A stretch of 64,000 nucleotides of DNA from NCBI RefSeq assembly GCF_001039005.1, contig NZ_LDWR01000001.1, positions 1 through 64,000 on the forward strand, read 5' to 3'. The notes beneath the pieces are model-generated. The model was not told where the DNA came from. It ran no database searches and was given only the letters and a program-made list of their open reading frames with translations. The DNA comes from Burkholderia cepacia. Its GTDB lineage: Bacteria > Pseudomonadota > Gammaproteobacteria > Burkholderiales > Burkholderiaceae. Shown here one piece after another: positions 1 through 8,680 of the stretch; the stretch's first letter is position 1, and each line of letters starts with the position of its first letter. A program made the position numbers and the translations under genes.

Positions 1-142
1 GTCTGGCTTAAACATACAAGCGACCCGCTGCCGTCGGTCTGTCCCCCGGGACGTTCACGAACGTGCCACCGCGTGGCACGGTGCTGATCGCGTCACGCTG
101 GAATTAACAGGGCCGGATATGCGCACATTGTCCAGATACACA

Positions 143-178
143 AACGCCGTCGCGTGGCGGTTGCCGCGCGACGGCGTT
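143..178 (-). terminator. Intrinsic terminator-like hairpin downstream of olsB
   Basis: Perfect 12-bp inverted repeat (AACGCCGTCGCG at 143-154 and its complement at 167-178) with a 12-nt loop. On the minus strand it follows the olsB stop by about 40 nt and runs into TTTGTG, a short T tract. The rest of 1-221 shows no convincing gene on either strand. Confidence 0.55.
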
Positions 179-221
179 CGGTTGCGTGCACCCGGAACGG
201 GCGCGGCGCGATTCGGACGGC

Positions 222-1028
222 TCAGCCCAGGAAGTGGCGGGCGTAGCGCGCGTTGATGTCGGACAGGCGGAACAGCGTCAGGAAATCCGCGCAGTTGAAG
301 TCGGGATCCCAGGCCGGCGCGCCGCAGATCTTCGCACCGAGACGCAGGTAGCCCTTGATCAGCGGCGGCGGCGCCACGACGGTGCCCGTCTGCAGTTCGT
401 CGACCGGCAGTGCCGTGTGCGGGAATGCGCGGTACTCGGGCGCCGTCAGCGAGCTCGCCGCCAGCGACTGGTACAGGTTCGCCGCATAGTGGCCGCCATC
501 GGCCATCGACACGCTCGCGCAGCCGAGCATCGTCTCGTAGCCGTTCTGCATCATGTACGCGCCAAGACCGCCCCACAGCGCCATGATGACGGCGCCGCTG
601 CGGTAGTCGCTGTGCACGCACGAGCGGCCGACTTCGACCATCTTGCCGCGCAGGTGCGTGAGGCGCGACAGGTCGAATTCGCCTTCCGCGTACAGACGGC
701 CGACACGCGCCGCCTGGTGCGGCGGAAGCACGCGATACGTACCGACGACCTTCAGCGTATCGAGATCGCGAACCAGCAGGTGGTCGCAGTACGCATCGAA
801 CGGATCGACGTCGAGACCGGAGGGGCCACTGACCTGCGCGCCCATCTCTTCGGCGAACACGCTGTAGCGCAGGCGCTGGGCTTCGCGCAATTCGTCTTCC
901 GTGCGCGCCCACGCGGCGCGCAGGCGATACTCGGATGTGACGGTTTCGGCAGCGCGCGGCAGGTGGCGCCGCGATGTGTCAAGGGGCAGCGAGGCAAATG
1001 GGAGCGTAGGCGTCGGCAGTTCTCGCAT
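222..1028 (-). CDS. olsB: L-ornithine N(alpha)-acyltransferase, OlsB-like GNAT protein
   Basis: Predicted 268-aa cytoplasmic acyltransferase of the GNAT/hemolysin-like fold. It would transfer a 3-hydroxyacyl chain from acyl-ACP to ornithine, the first step of ornithine lipid synthesis. The core around residues 55-150 carries the family signatures RLRYSVFAEEMGA, DPFDAYCDHLLVRD, VGTYRVL and KMVEVGRSCVHSDYRSGAVI. I chose the ATG at 1028 because AGGAAAG precedes it at good spacing; an in-frame start 25 codons upstream has no such site. Ornithine lipids replace phospholipids during phosphate starvation in several bacteria, which fits the nearby pst/pho/ppk genes, but I see no convincing Pho box in front of this gene. 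Other GNAT N-acyltransferase roles cannot be excluded. Confidence 0.85.
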   Translation of the reverse strand: MRELPTPTLPFASLPLDTSRRHLPRAAETVTSEYRLRAAWARTEDELREAQRLRYSVFAEEMGAQVSGPSGLDVDPFDAYCDHLLVRDLDTLKVVGTYRVLPPHQAARVGRLYAEGEFDLSRLTHLRGKMVEVGRSCVHSDYRSGAVIMALWGGLGAYMMQNGYETMLGCASVSMADGGHYAANLYQSLAASSLTAPEYRAFPHTALPVDELQTGTVVAPPPLIKGYLRLGAKICGAPAWDPDFNCADFLTLFRLSDINARYARHFLG

Positions 1029-1198
1029 TAGGCTTTCCTGGTCGTAAGGAATAGGACGACATGCCCGCCAATGTAGTAATCGGCCGTGACCGTTATGTGG
1101 CACGACCGTGTCCTTTCAATGACGTGTCGCCGAAATGACTTTAGCAGAAAGCTTGCGAAACCGTATGATGAATCCCTTTAACCCCCGTCAGGCCTGCT

Positions 1199-1660
1199 TC
1201 ACACCAGTTCCGGCGTCAATACCGCCCGCAGCACGGCCTGCCGGCTGCCGTCACGCGTGCGGCTCGCGAGCCACACCACACCGCCCTTCTTGACGCTCCA
1301 GCTGTCGTCGCTGCCGGCGATCAGTTGCGCGGCGACGCTGCCGAGCGTCGGCTGGTGCCCGACGATCACGACCGTCGGTGCGATCCCTTCCGGCCATCCT
1401 GCCGCCTCGAGCACGTCGTCGACGCTGCCGCCCGGCGCGAGCGCGTCGACGGTCCGGTACTGGTCGGTCAGCGCCTCGACGGTCTGCACGGTGCGGGCCG
1501 CCGGGCTCGCGAGGATCAGCGCGTTCGTCTCGAGCCGGCCACGCAGCCATTTGGCCATCGCCTGGGCGTCCTTGCGGCCACGGGCGGTCAGTTGGCGCGC
1601 GAGATCGCTCGTGGCGTAGTCCTCGGCTTCCGCATGGCGCCACAGGATCAGGTTCATCAT
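1199..1660 (-). CDS. sixA: Phosphohistidine phosphatase SixA
   Basis: A 153-aa protein of the histidine phosphatase (phosphoglycerate-mutase-like) superfamily, close to the usual SixA length of about 160 aa. The phosphohistidine-forming motif LWRHAEAED is at the N-terminus, and a second catalytic histidine lies in VIVGHQPTLGSVA near residue 100. SixA removes phosphate from histidines of phosphotransfer proteins (ArcB in Escherichia coli; in other bacteria the nitrogen PTS protein NPr has been proposed). The start is one of two adjacent ATGs at 1660/1657, behind AAGGAG with a 7-nt gap; the longer frame upstream has no such support. It sits between olsB and the tRNA-Pro gene, in the same direction as olsB. 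Confidence 0.85.
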   Translation of the reverse strand: MMNLILWRHAEAEDYATSDLARQLTARGRKDAQAMAKWLRGRLETNALILASPAARTVQTVEALTDQYRTVDALAPGGSVDDVLEAAGWPEGIAPTVVIVGHQPTLGSVAAQLIAGSDDSWSVKKGGVVWLASRTRDGSRQAVLRAVLTPELV

Positions 1661-1821
1661 GATTTTTCTCCTTGCTTCGGCGAGCGGCGCCGGACACCTG
1701 CGTCCGGACCGGCCGGTCACCTGCGGATTGTCGCAAATCGCGACCGATTCGCCGCCGCGACATTTATCCGCATATCGCGATTGACCAAATCAGTAATTAG
1801 ACGATAGAATCTTTGGCTCGT

Positions 1822-1898
1822 CGGAGCGTAGCGCAGCCTGGTAGCGCATCTGATTTGGGATCAGAGGGTCGTAGGTTCGAATCCTATCGCTCCGACCA
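1822..1898 (+). tRNA. tRNA-Pro (anticodon TGG)
   Basis: A 77-nt cloverleaf: acceptor stem CGGAGCG pairs with CGCTCCG, followed by ACCA with the CCA end encoded. The anticodon stem is TCTGA/TCAGA (1849-1853 and 1861-1865) around a seven-base loop with TGG at 1856-1858. The T arm contains GTAGG TTCGAAT CCTAT. TGG reads proline codons CCA/CCG. The gene stands alone and is followed directly by a terminator. Confidence 0.97.
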
Positions 1899-1906
1899 AG
1901 GATATC

Positions 1907-1946
1907 AAGGGGTTACGGTTAAACACCGTAGCCCCTTTTCCTTTTC
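1907..1946 (+). terminator. Intrinsic terminator of tRNA-Pro
   Basis: Stem GGGGTTACGGT (1909-1919) pairs with ACCGTAGCCCC (1925-1935) with one G-U pair and a 5-nt loop, then TTTTCCTTTT. It begins about 10 nt after the tRNA CCA end. Confidence 0.85.
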
Positions 1947-2096
1947 TGGATCGTCGAGTCGCTCGCCCGGATACCCGGCTCGCGGCCATCCGGTCAATTG
2001 GCGGGATTTGCCGACGACACACGCGGCCCGCCCTCAGCCCGCGCACGGTCCTTGCGGGAACACGCGATAATGCGCGTGAACAACCCGCATCCGCGC

Positions 2097-2531
2097 ATGA
2101 AAAACAACATTCTCAAGACCACCTTCTGCGCATCGCTGCTCGCGCTCGCGACCGCCGGCACCGCGTCGGCCAAGGCGCTCGACGACGCACTCGACTGCCA
2201 CTCGAACGGCCACCGGTTCGTCGCACCGCTGCTCGCCGCCGGCGACATCCAGTCGGAACCGATGCATGTCGAATCGAACTCGGTCAACGCATTCCGCACG
2301 AGCCGCTCGCTGACGGCGTACGGCTTCGGTGTCTATGTCGTGCTCGGTTACCAGGCAAACGACCCGATCTTCCGTCCGGGCGACGGCACGCCGATCGGCG
2401 ACTGGGCCTACGGCGTCGTGGTACGCGGCACGAAGAGCGCGGTGGAGGAAGCGGTGCGCAAGGCCGGTAGCGACGCGACCGTCAAGCAGGCGTTCCCGTT
2501 CCTGACCGCGATCGTCTGCTCGTCGGACTGA
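2097..2531 (+). CDS. Small secreted protein of unknown function
   Basis: A 144-aa product not recognised as a named family. It starts with a clear Sec signal peptide (MKNNILK, a hydrophobic stretch, then a TASAKA cleavage site near residue 25), so the mature protein of about 120 residues should be periplasmic. The mature part has two cysteines, one near the start (DCHSNGH) and one at the end (IVCSSD), which could form a disulfide. The middle is rich in aromatic and beta-type residues (YGFGVYVVLGYQ). The ATG at 2097 gives a normal signal peptide. An in-frame ATG at 2070 would add nine residues and neither has a strong ribosome site. It lies between tRNA-Pro and the convergent ppx gene. Confidence 0.75.
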   Translation: MKNNILKTTFCASLLALATAGTASAKALDDALDCHSNGHRFVAPLLAAGDIQSEPMHVESNSVNAFRTSRSLTAYGFGVYVVLGYQANDPIFRPGDGTPIGDWAYGVVVRGTKSAVEEAVRKAGSDATVKQAFPFLTAIVCSSD

Positions 2532-2583
2532 GCGGCCGGCAAAAGCACGCGCGGCGCACCCGCATGCGCGCGCCGCCGCGCCA

Positions 2584-4098
2584 TCAAGCGCCGGTGTACA
2601 CCACGCGATACGGAATACCGACCTTCTCCCACTCGGCAGCCTCCTGGCTGAGGCTGTAGTCGGTCAACGGGTTCTGCTCGACCCACGCGCTCGGCAGGCG
2701 CACTTCATACCCGCCCTTCTTCATCTGCGACACGGAAATGTCGGGCAGCCCCGCATCGGTCCGGCGCCGGCACAGCAGCGCCGCGAGCCGCAGGCAGAAC
2801 AGCAGCGGCCATTCGACCTCGCGCGCCTGCGACAGCTTGCCGAGCTTGCCCGCGTGACCGAGCACGAGCGCGGCGAGCCGCGCCTGGTCCGTGCGCGAAA
2901 AACCCGGCATGTCCGCGTTGCTCGCGATATAGGCCGAATGCTTGTGATACGCGCTGTGCGAGATCGACAAGCCGATTTCATGCAGCGCAGCCGCCCAGCC
3001 GAGGAACATCCGCCCTTCCTCGGCCGCTTCGTCGTCGGCTTCCTCGAGCTCGTCGTAGAAGCGCGCCGCGAGCGCGCCGATCCGCTCGGCCTGCGGACGA
3101 TCGACGCCGTAGCGGCGCGTGAAGCCCTCGACGGTCACCGCGCGCATGTCCTCGTGCTGCGTCCGGCCGAGCAGGTCGTACAGCACGCCGAGGCGCAGCG
3201 CGCCGTCGGTCGTATCGACGTAATCGACACCGAGCTCCTCGAACACCGCGAGCATGATCGCGAGACCGCCCGCGAGCACGGGCACGCGGTCGGGCTTCAG
3301 CGCGATCAGCTTCAGCCGGTTGACGTTCTCCGACTTGATCAGCGCGCGCTTCAGGCGCTCGAGGCCGCCGCGCGAAATACCGTGCGTGATGCCCGGATCG
3401 TTGAAGCCGTTCGCCTCGACGAGCTCCGCGAGCGCACGCGCGGTGCCGGATGAACCGATCGCCTGGTCCCACCCGGCCTTCTTGTATTCGCTGGAAATGA
3501 TCTGGATCTCGCGCTTGGCCGCGAGTTCGGCCTGCCGCATCGTGTATTCGTCGACGTTGCCGGCCGGAAAGAAGGTGCGGCTGTGGCTCACGCAGCCGAT
3601 ATAGAGACTCTCCATCACGATCGGCGTGTAGTGCGAGCCGATGATGAATTCGGTCGAGCCGCCGCCGATGTCGACGACGAGCCGCTTGCCGGCGCTCGCC
3701 GGCACCGAATGCGCAGCGCCCGCATAGATCAGCCGCGCTTCTTCGCGGCCCGCGATCACTTCGATCGGGAAACCGAGCGCCGCTTCGGCCTCGCCGAGAA
3801 ATTCGCCCGCGTTCTTCGCGACGCGCAGCGTGTTGGTCGCCACCGCGCGCACATGATCGGGATGGAAATCGCGCAGGCGCTCGCCGAATCGCTTGAGCGC
3901 CTCCCAGCCACGCTCCTGCGACGCGCGATCGAGCATCTTGTCGCTCGACAGGCCGGCAGCCAGACGGACCGGCTCGCGCAACGCGTCGACGGGATAGATC
4001 TGGCTGCCCGCCGGCGTTTCCTCGACGCGACCGACGATCAGCCGGAAGCTGTTCGAGCCGAGATCCACGGCAGCCAGCAAGTGGGGGGTTGTAACCAT
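2584..4098 (-). CDS. ppx: Exopolyphosphatase (Ppx/GppA family)
   Basis: A 504-aa cytoplasmic hydrolase that removes terminal phosphate from polyphosphate (and possibly pppGpp). The N-terminal ASKHA-type ATPase fold shows the phosphate loops AAVDLGSNSFRLIVGR and VVDIGGGSTEFIIG. A C-terminal helical HD-like region (about residues 320-500) includes AAALHEIGLSISHSAYHKHSAYI. Length matches Ppx of E. coli (513 aa) rather than a short Ppx1. It is divergent from ppk with 286 bp between them, so polyphosphate synthesis and breakdown genes share one intergenic region. Ppx and GppA cannot be separated with certainty by eye; the neighbouring ppk favours Ppx. Confidence 0.93.
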   Translation of the reverse strand: MVTTPHLLAAVDLGSNSFRLIVGRVEETPAGSQIYPVDALREPVRLAAGLSSDKMLDRASQERGWEALKRFGERLRDFHPDHVRAVATNTLRVAKNAGEFLGEAEAALGFPIEVIAGREEARLIYAGAAHSVPASAGKRLVVDIGGGSTEFIIGSHYTPIVMESLYIGCVSHSRTFFPAGNVDEYTMRQAELAAKREIQIISSEYKKAGWDQAIGSSGTARALAELVEANGFNDPGITHGISRGGLERLKRALIKSENVNRLKLIALKPDRVPVLAGGLAIMLAVFEELGVDYVDTTDGALRLGVLYDLLGRTQHEDMRAVTVEGFTRRYGVDRPQAERIGALAARFYDELEEADDEAAEEGRMFLGWAAALHEIGLSISHSAYHKHSAYIASNADMPGFSRTDQARLAALVLGHAGKLGKLSQAREVEWPLLFCLRLAALLCRRRTDAGLPDISVSQMKKGGYEVRLPSAWVEQNPLTDYSLSQEAAEWEKVGIPYRVVYTGA

Positions 4099-4384
4099 CA
4101 GAATGGGGCTCCGTGCGCGTTCACCCGCGGCTGCCGGTCCGGCACCCCAGGTCGATCAATCATCAATCAAAGGCGACATTTTAAGCGTGGAACGCTTGCC
4201 ATTGCCACGCTTCACGGGCATGCACACTGCTCGATTGTATATAGCCGAAACATTTATGAGACGAAACGGTTGCAGCGTAGAATTTCCCGATATAAAACCA
4301 TTATCGTCATCAGAACGTCATCGTACCGTGAGAGTTTCCGAGCGTCCTTTCGAATCATCGCCTGAATCACCCCCTACTCTGCCG
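4099..4384. other. Divergent ppx/ppk intergenic region
   Basis: 286 bp, clearly more AT-rich than its flanks, containing the promoters of the two divergent genes. TATATAG (about 4238) and TATAAAAC (about 4291) are possible -10-like stretches, but no complete -35/-10 pair stands out. It contains the candidate Pho box listed separately. An open frame continues upstream of the ppk start through this region, but it has no family similarity. Confidence 0.6.
4304..4321 (+). promoter_or_regulatory. Candidate Pho box upstream of ppk
   Basis: TCGTCATCAGAACGTCAT contains two copies of CGTCAT with an exact 11-bp period. This is the layout of the PhoB-binding box (two CTGTCAT repeats separated by 4 bp). 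Each repeat matches 5 of 7 consensus positions. It lies 63 bp before the ppk start codon. The -10 sequence at the expected distance is poor, so this is a site prediction only. Confidence 0.55.
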
Positions 4385-6448
4385 ATGTCCGTCCGTTATC
4401 CGCTTCTCAATCGTGAACTCGGCATCCTCGGCTTCAACGAGCGCGTGCTGGCCCAGGCCGCCGATCCGCAAGTCCCGTTGCTCGAGCGCCTTCGCTTCAT
4501 CTGCATCACCAGCAGCAACCTCGACGAATTCTTCGAAGTCCGGATGGCGGGCCTGCAGGAACAGATCCGCGACAACCCCGGCGCGCTGACGCCCGACGGC
4601 ATGTCGTTACAGCATGCTTACGATCTCGTCGTCGAACGCGCGCAGCGGCTCGTCCATCGACAGTACACGATGCTGCACGAAACGGTGCTGCCCGCGCTCG
4701 AACAGGAAGGCATCTACTTCCACGCAAGCGAGACGTGGAACGACGAGCAGCTCGAATGGGCACGGCACTACTTCCTCGATGAACTGCTGCCCGTGCTCAC
4801 GCCGATCGGCCTCGATCCGGCTCACCCGTTCCCGCGCGTGCTGAACAAGAGCCTGAACTTCGTCGTCGAGCTCGAAGGCCGCGATGCGTTCGGCCGCCAG
4901 GCCGTGATGGGCATCGTGCAGGCGCCGCGCGCGCTGCCGCGCGTCGTGCGCATGCCGCACGCGCTGTCGGGTTTCGAGCACGGCTTCGTGCTGCTGAGCT
5001 CGTTCATGCAGCGCTTTGTCGGCGAGCTCTTCCCGCAACTCGTCGTGAAGAGCTGCAACCAGTTCCGCATCACGCGCAACAGCGAACTGTTCGTCGACGA
5101 GGACGAAATCACGAACCTGCGCGTCGCGCTGCAGGGCGAACTGCCCGCGCGCCACCTCGGCAACGCGGTGCGGCTCGAGGTGTCGGCCGACACGCCGGCA
5201 CACATCGTGCGGCGCCTGCTCGAGGAAAGCGAACTCGGCGAAAAGGACTGCTATCGCGTGGCTGGGTCCGTGAACCTCGTGCGCCTGATGCAGATTCCCG
5301 ACCTCGTCGATCGACCCGACCTGAAATTCACGCCGTTCACCGCATCGACGCCGGCCGCGATCACGAACGCGCCGACGATGTTCGACGCGATCGACAACGG
5401 CGACATCCTGCTGCACCATCCGTACGAGAGCTTCCAGCCCGTGCTCGAACTGCTGCAGCAGGCCGCGAAGGATCCGAGCGTCGTCGCGATCAAGCAGACG
5501 ATCTACCGCACCGGCACCGATTCGCCGCTGATGGACGCGCTGATGGAAGCCGCGCGCAACGGCAAGGAAGTGACCGTCGTCGTCGAACTGCTTGCGCGCT
5601 TCGACGAGGAAACCAACATCAACTGGGCGTCGCAGCTCGAAGCCGTCGGCGCGCACGTCGTGTACGGCGTGGTCGGCCACAAGTGCCACGCGAAGATGAT
5701 GCTGATCGTGCGCCGTGTCGTGCAGGCCGGCAAGGCGTCGCTGCGCCGCTACGTGCACCTCGGCACCGGCAACTACCACCCGCGCACGGCACGCCTCTAC
5801 ACCGACTTCGGGCTGATGACGGCCGACCAGAAGCTCTGCGAGGACGTCCATCACGTGTTCCAGCAACTGACCGGGATCGGCGGCGAACTCACGCTGCACG
5901 AGCTGTGGCAGTCGCCGTTCACGCTGCATCCGCGCATCATCGACGCGATCCGCGCGGAGATCGACAATGCGCGTGCCGGCAAACGCGCCCGCGTCGTCGC
6001 GAAAATGAACGCGCTGCTGGAGCCGTCGGTGATCTCCGCGCTGTATGAAGCATCGCAGGCCGGCGTCAAGGTCGACCTGATCGTGCGCGGCGTCTGCGCG
6101 CTGAAGCCCGGCGTGCCCGGGCTGTCGGAAAACATCACGGTGCGCTCGATCGTCGGCCGCTTCCTCGAGCACCACCGGATCTACTATTTCCACGCGGGCG
6201 GCGCCGAGGACGTCTATCTGTCGAGCGCCGACTGGATGGACCGCAACCTGTTCCGCCGCGTCGAAGTCGCGTTCCCGATCCGCGAGCGCAAGCTCAAGCG
6301 GCGCGTGATCGCCGAAGGCCTGTCGGTGTGCCTCGGCGACAACCAGTCGGCCTGGCAGATGCACAGCGACGGTCACTACCGCCGCCGCCGCGCAGGCAAG
6401 ACGATCCGCAACGCGCAACTCGGGCTGCTCGCGAAGTTCTGCTCGTGA
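4385..6448 (+). CDS. ppk1: Polyphosphate kinase 1
   Basis: A 687-aa enzyme, matching E. coli Ppk (688 aa), that makes polyphosphate from ATP reversibly. The start ATG at 4385 gives the usual N-terminus (LLNRELGILGFNERVL, then TSSNLDEFFEVRMAGL). The two phospholipase-D-like catalytic modules are complete: the phosphorylated histidine falls at residue 435 in VGHKCHAKMMLI, followed by the characteristic HLGTGNYHPRTARLYTDFG, and the second module carries FLEHHRIYYFHAGG and SSADWMDRNLFRRVE. A long in-frame extension upstream is not conserved. It is probably phosphate-regulated through the upstream Pho box, and it ends at a shared terminator with phoR. Confidence 0.96.
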   Translation: MSVRYPLLNRELGILGFNERVLAQAADPQVPLLERLRFICITSSNLDEFFEVRMAGLQEQIRDNPGALTPDGMSLQHAYDLVVERAQRLVHRQYTMLHETVLPALEQEGIYFHASETWNDEQLEWARHYFLDELLPVLTPIGLDPAHPFPRVLNKSLNFVVELEGRDAFGRQAVMGIVQAPRALPRVVRMPHALSGFEHGFVLLSSFMQRFVGELFPQLVVKSCNQFRITRNSELFVDEDEITNLRVALQGELPARHLGNAVRLEVSADTPAHIVRRLLEESELGEKDCYRVAGSVNLVRLMQIPDLVDRPDLKFTPFTASTPAAITNAPTMFDAIDNGDILLHHPYESFQPVLELLQQAAKDPSVVAIKQTIYRTGTDSPLMDALMEAARNGKEVTVVVELLARFDEETNINWASQLEAVGAHVVYGVVGHKCHAKMMLIVRRVVQAGKASLRRYVHLGTGNYHPRTARLYTDFGLMTADQKLCEDVHHVFQQLTGIGGELTLHELWQSPFTLHPRIIDAIRAEIDNARAGKRARVVAKMNALLEPSVISALYEASQAGVKVDLIVRGVCALKPGVPGLSENITVRSIVGRFLEHHRIYYFHAGGAEDVYLSSADWMDRNLFRRVEVAFPIRERKLKRRVIAEGLSVCLGDNQSAWQMHSDGHYRRRRAGKTIRNAQLGLLAKFCS

Positions 6449-6487
6449 GCCGGCCGCGCGGCGCCGGTCGCGTGCCGCACGACCCAT

Positions 6488-6520
6488 AAAAAAACGCAGC
6501 CCGGTGGGCTGCTTTTTTTT
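6488..6520. terminator. Bidirectional terminator between ppk and phoR
   Basis: GCAGCCC (6496-6502), loop GGT, GGGCTGC (6506-6512), flanked by seven A on the left and eight T on the right. It can therefore end both the rightward ppk transcript and the leftward pst-pho transcript. Confidence 0.9.
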
Positions 6521-6569
6521 ACGGACCACACATGCCGCTGCTCGCCGAACGCGCGCGGCCGTTACGCGA

Positions 6570-7889
6570 TCAGGCCTCGTACGCGGCCGGCCGGATCGCG
6601 ATGATGCGCGAGCCCGGGAACCGTGCCGTGAACGTGCTGCCGCGCCCTTCCTCGCTCTGCACGTACAGGTGCGCGTCGTGCCGCTGCAGCACGTGCTTGA
6701 CGATCGCGAGCCCGAGCCCCGTGCCACCCGTATCGCGCGAGCGACTGCGGTCGACGCGGTAGAAGCGCTCGGTGAGCCGCGGCAGGTCGGCGGCCGGAAT
6801 GCCGAAGCCGCTGTCGGTGACGGAAAACACGCCCTGCGCGCCTTCGCGCCGCCACAACACGACGATCTTGCCGCCGTCCGGCGTATAGCGGATCGCGTTC
6901 GTGACGAGATTCGCGAACGCGCTGAACAACTCCGTCTGCGCGCCCGTGACGCCGAGCGTCTCGTCGATCGAGAACGCGATGTCGTGATGCCCGTTCGACA
7001 GCGACTGCGCGTCCTCCTTCAGATGGTCGAACACGGCGCGCATGTCGATCGCGCGATCGACCGGCGGCTTGCTCTCGCCCTCCAGCTTCGCGAGCACCAG
7101 CAGGTCGGTGACGATGTGCCGCATCCGCGACGCCTGCTGCTCCATCATCTCGAGATAGCGGGCGCGGTCTTCCTCGTTCAGCGGCAGCTCGCGCATCGTC
7201 TCGAGAAAACCCGACAGCACGGTCAGCGGCGTCTTCAACTCGTGCGACACGTTCGCGACGAAGTCGCGCCGCATCGCGTCGGTGCGCTCGAGTTCGGTGA
7301 TGTCCTGCGTGAGCAGCAGCTTGCGATTCTCGCCGTACGGAAACACCTGCACGGCCAACACGTTCTGCCGCGACCCGCCCATGCCGCGCATCACGAGCGT
7401 CTCGTCGTAATGCTGCGCGTTCAGGTAACGGACGAACTCGGGATGGCGTACCAGGTTGGTGATGTGCTGGCGCAGGTCGCGTTTCGCATCGAGGCCGAAA
7501 TGGACCTCGGCGATCTCGTTGCACCACTCGATCTGGTCGTGGTCATCGAGCATCGCGACGCCGTTCGGCGACGCCTGGATCGCCTGGATGAAGCGCGAAT
7601 GCTGTTGTTCGACCTGCCGCACCTGTGCGTGCCATTGTTTCGCGAGCTTGTGCAGACGGTAGTAAATCTCGCCCCAGATGCCCGGCGCGCTCGGCACTTC
7701 GCCGTAGACCGGCGCATCGAGCAGCCGCCACAGACGCTGCGTATGGAAGGTGCTGAAGAAACCCTGCGCGACCAGCATCACGACCACGAACACGAGGCCC
7801 GCGGTCGGGCCGGCAAAGACGCCGACCAATACGCCGATCAGCACGAGCAGCACGAGCGACACCAGAAAGCGCGCCCAGATGATGTTCAT
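6570..7889 (-). CDS. phoR: Phosphate regulon sensor histidine kinase PhoR
   Basis: A 439-aa membrane histidine kinase partnering PhoB. The N-terminus has two hydrophobic segments (about residues 7-26 and 30-45). A PAS-like domain follows (about 95-200, with IQASPNGVAMLDDHDQIEW). The HisKA domain has the phosphoacceptor H216 in FVANVSHELKTPL. The HATPase domain has N box NLVTNAIRYTPDGG, G1 DSGFGI and G2 GGTGLGLAIVK. There is no large periplasmic domain, as expected of PhoR, which senses through the Pst transporter and PhoU. It is the last gene of the pst-pho cluster, 57 nt after phoB, and ends at the terminator shared with ppk. Confidence 0.96.
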   Translation of the reverse strand: MNIIWARFLVSLVLLVLIGVLVGVFAGPTAGLVFVVVMLVAQGFFSTFHTQRLWRLLDAPVYGEVPSAPGIWGEIYYRLHKLAKQWHAQVRQVEQQHSRFIQAIQASPNGVAMLDDHDQIEWCNEIAEVHFGLDAKRDLRQHITNLVRHPEFVRYLNAQHYDETLVMRGMGGSRQNVLAVQVFPYGENRKLLLTQDITELERTDAMRRDFVANVSHELKTPLTVLSGFLETMRELPLNEEDRARYLEMMEQQASRMRHIVTDLLVLAKLEGESKPPVDRAIDMRAVFDHLKEDAQSLSNGHHDIAFSIDETLGVTGAQTELFSAFANLVTNAIRYTPDGGKIVVLWRREGAQGVFSVTDSGFGIPAADLPRLTERFYRVDRSRSRDTGGTGLGLAIVKHVLQRHDAHLYVQSEEGRGSTFTARFPGSRIIAIRPAAYEA

Positions 7890-7946
7890 GATTCAGCGCC
7901 CGAAAGAATGAACGGCATGCCGTGGCACACGGCATGCTCGAATACG

Positions 7947-8648
7947 TTACGCGTGCTTGGCGAGCCGGTAGCCGCTGCCGCGCACGGTCTCGATCATCGC
8001 ATCGCAGCCGGCCGGTTTCAAGGCCGCGCGCAATCGTTTGATGTGCACGTCGACGGTGCGCTCCTCGACGAACACGTGGTCGCCCCACACCTGGTCGAGC
8101 AGTTGCGTGCGGCTGTGCACGCGCTCCGGATGCGTCATGAAGAAATGCAGCAGGCGGAACTCGGTCGGGCCGAGATCGAGCTTGATCTCGCTGCCTTCCG
8201 CATGCGCGGCGACGCGATGCGTGGCCGGATCGAGGCGCAGCCCGTTGATCGACACGACGTCCTCGGTCAGCTGCGGCGCACGACGGCGCAGCACGGCCTT
8301 GATGCGCGCCATCAATTCCTTCGGCGAGAACGGCTTCGTCACGTAGTCGTCCGCGCCGATCTCGAGGCCGAGCACCTTGTCCTGCTCGTCGCCGCGCGCG
8401 GTCAACATGATGATCGGGATGTGTTTGGTCCGTTCGTTGTTGCGCAGGTCACGCGCGAACGCGATACCGGACTTGCCCGGCAGCATCCAGTCGAGCAGCA
8501 CGAGATCGGGCAGCACGTCGCTGATCAGGTTCTGCGCCTGTTCGGCGTTGTACGCACGGATCGGGCAGTGACCGGCGTGCTGGAGATTCACCGAGATCAG
8601 TTCGGAAATCGCGGGCTCATCTTCAACGACGAGAATGTTGCTGGGCAT
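7947..8648 (-). CDS. phoB: Phosphate regulon response regulator PhoB
   Basis: A 233-aa OmpR-type response regulator. The receiver domain has VVEDE at residues 7-11, the phosphoacceptor D53 in VLLDWMLPGKSG, and the conserved Lys in TKPFSPKELMARI. The winged-helix domain (about 130-230) ends in RTVDVHIKRLRAAL and VRGSGYRL. PhoB binds Pho boxes as tandem dimers; such boxes are visible upstream of pstS and, more weakly, ppk. The start is the ATG at 8648 behind GAGG with 5-nt spacing; a GTG two codons earlier is less well placed. It lies 32 nt after phoU. Confidence 0.97.
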   Translation of the reverse strand: MPSNILVVEDEPAISELISVNLQHAGHCPIRAYNAEQAQNLISDVLPDLVLLDWMLPGKSGIAFARDLRNNERTKHIPIIMLTARGDEQDKVLGLEIGADDYVTKPFSPKELMARIKAVLRRRAPQLTEDVVSINGLRLDPATHRVAAHAEGSEIKLDLGPTEFRLLHFFMTHPERVHSRTQLLDQVWGDHVFVEERTVDVHIKRLRAALKPAGCDAMIETVRGSGYRLAKHA

Positions 8649-8680
8649 CGGCACCTCTTTTTTTCCTGTACGTTGTCGCG

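Noticed and set aside
1029..1198. Pho box before olsB
   Set aside because: CGTCAT-like pieces occur on the minus strand, but their spacing is 16 bp or the second half matches only 3 of 7 positions. Not good enough to call.
1822..1946. tRNA-Pro as a genomic island attachment site
   Set aside because: No integrase or direct repeat of the tRNA 3' end was seen nearby, and the flanking genes look core.
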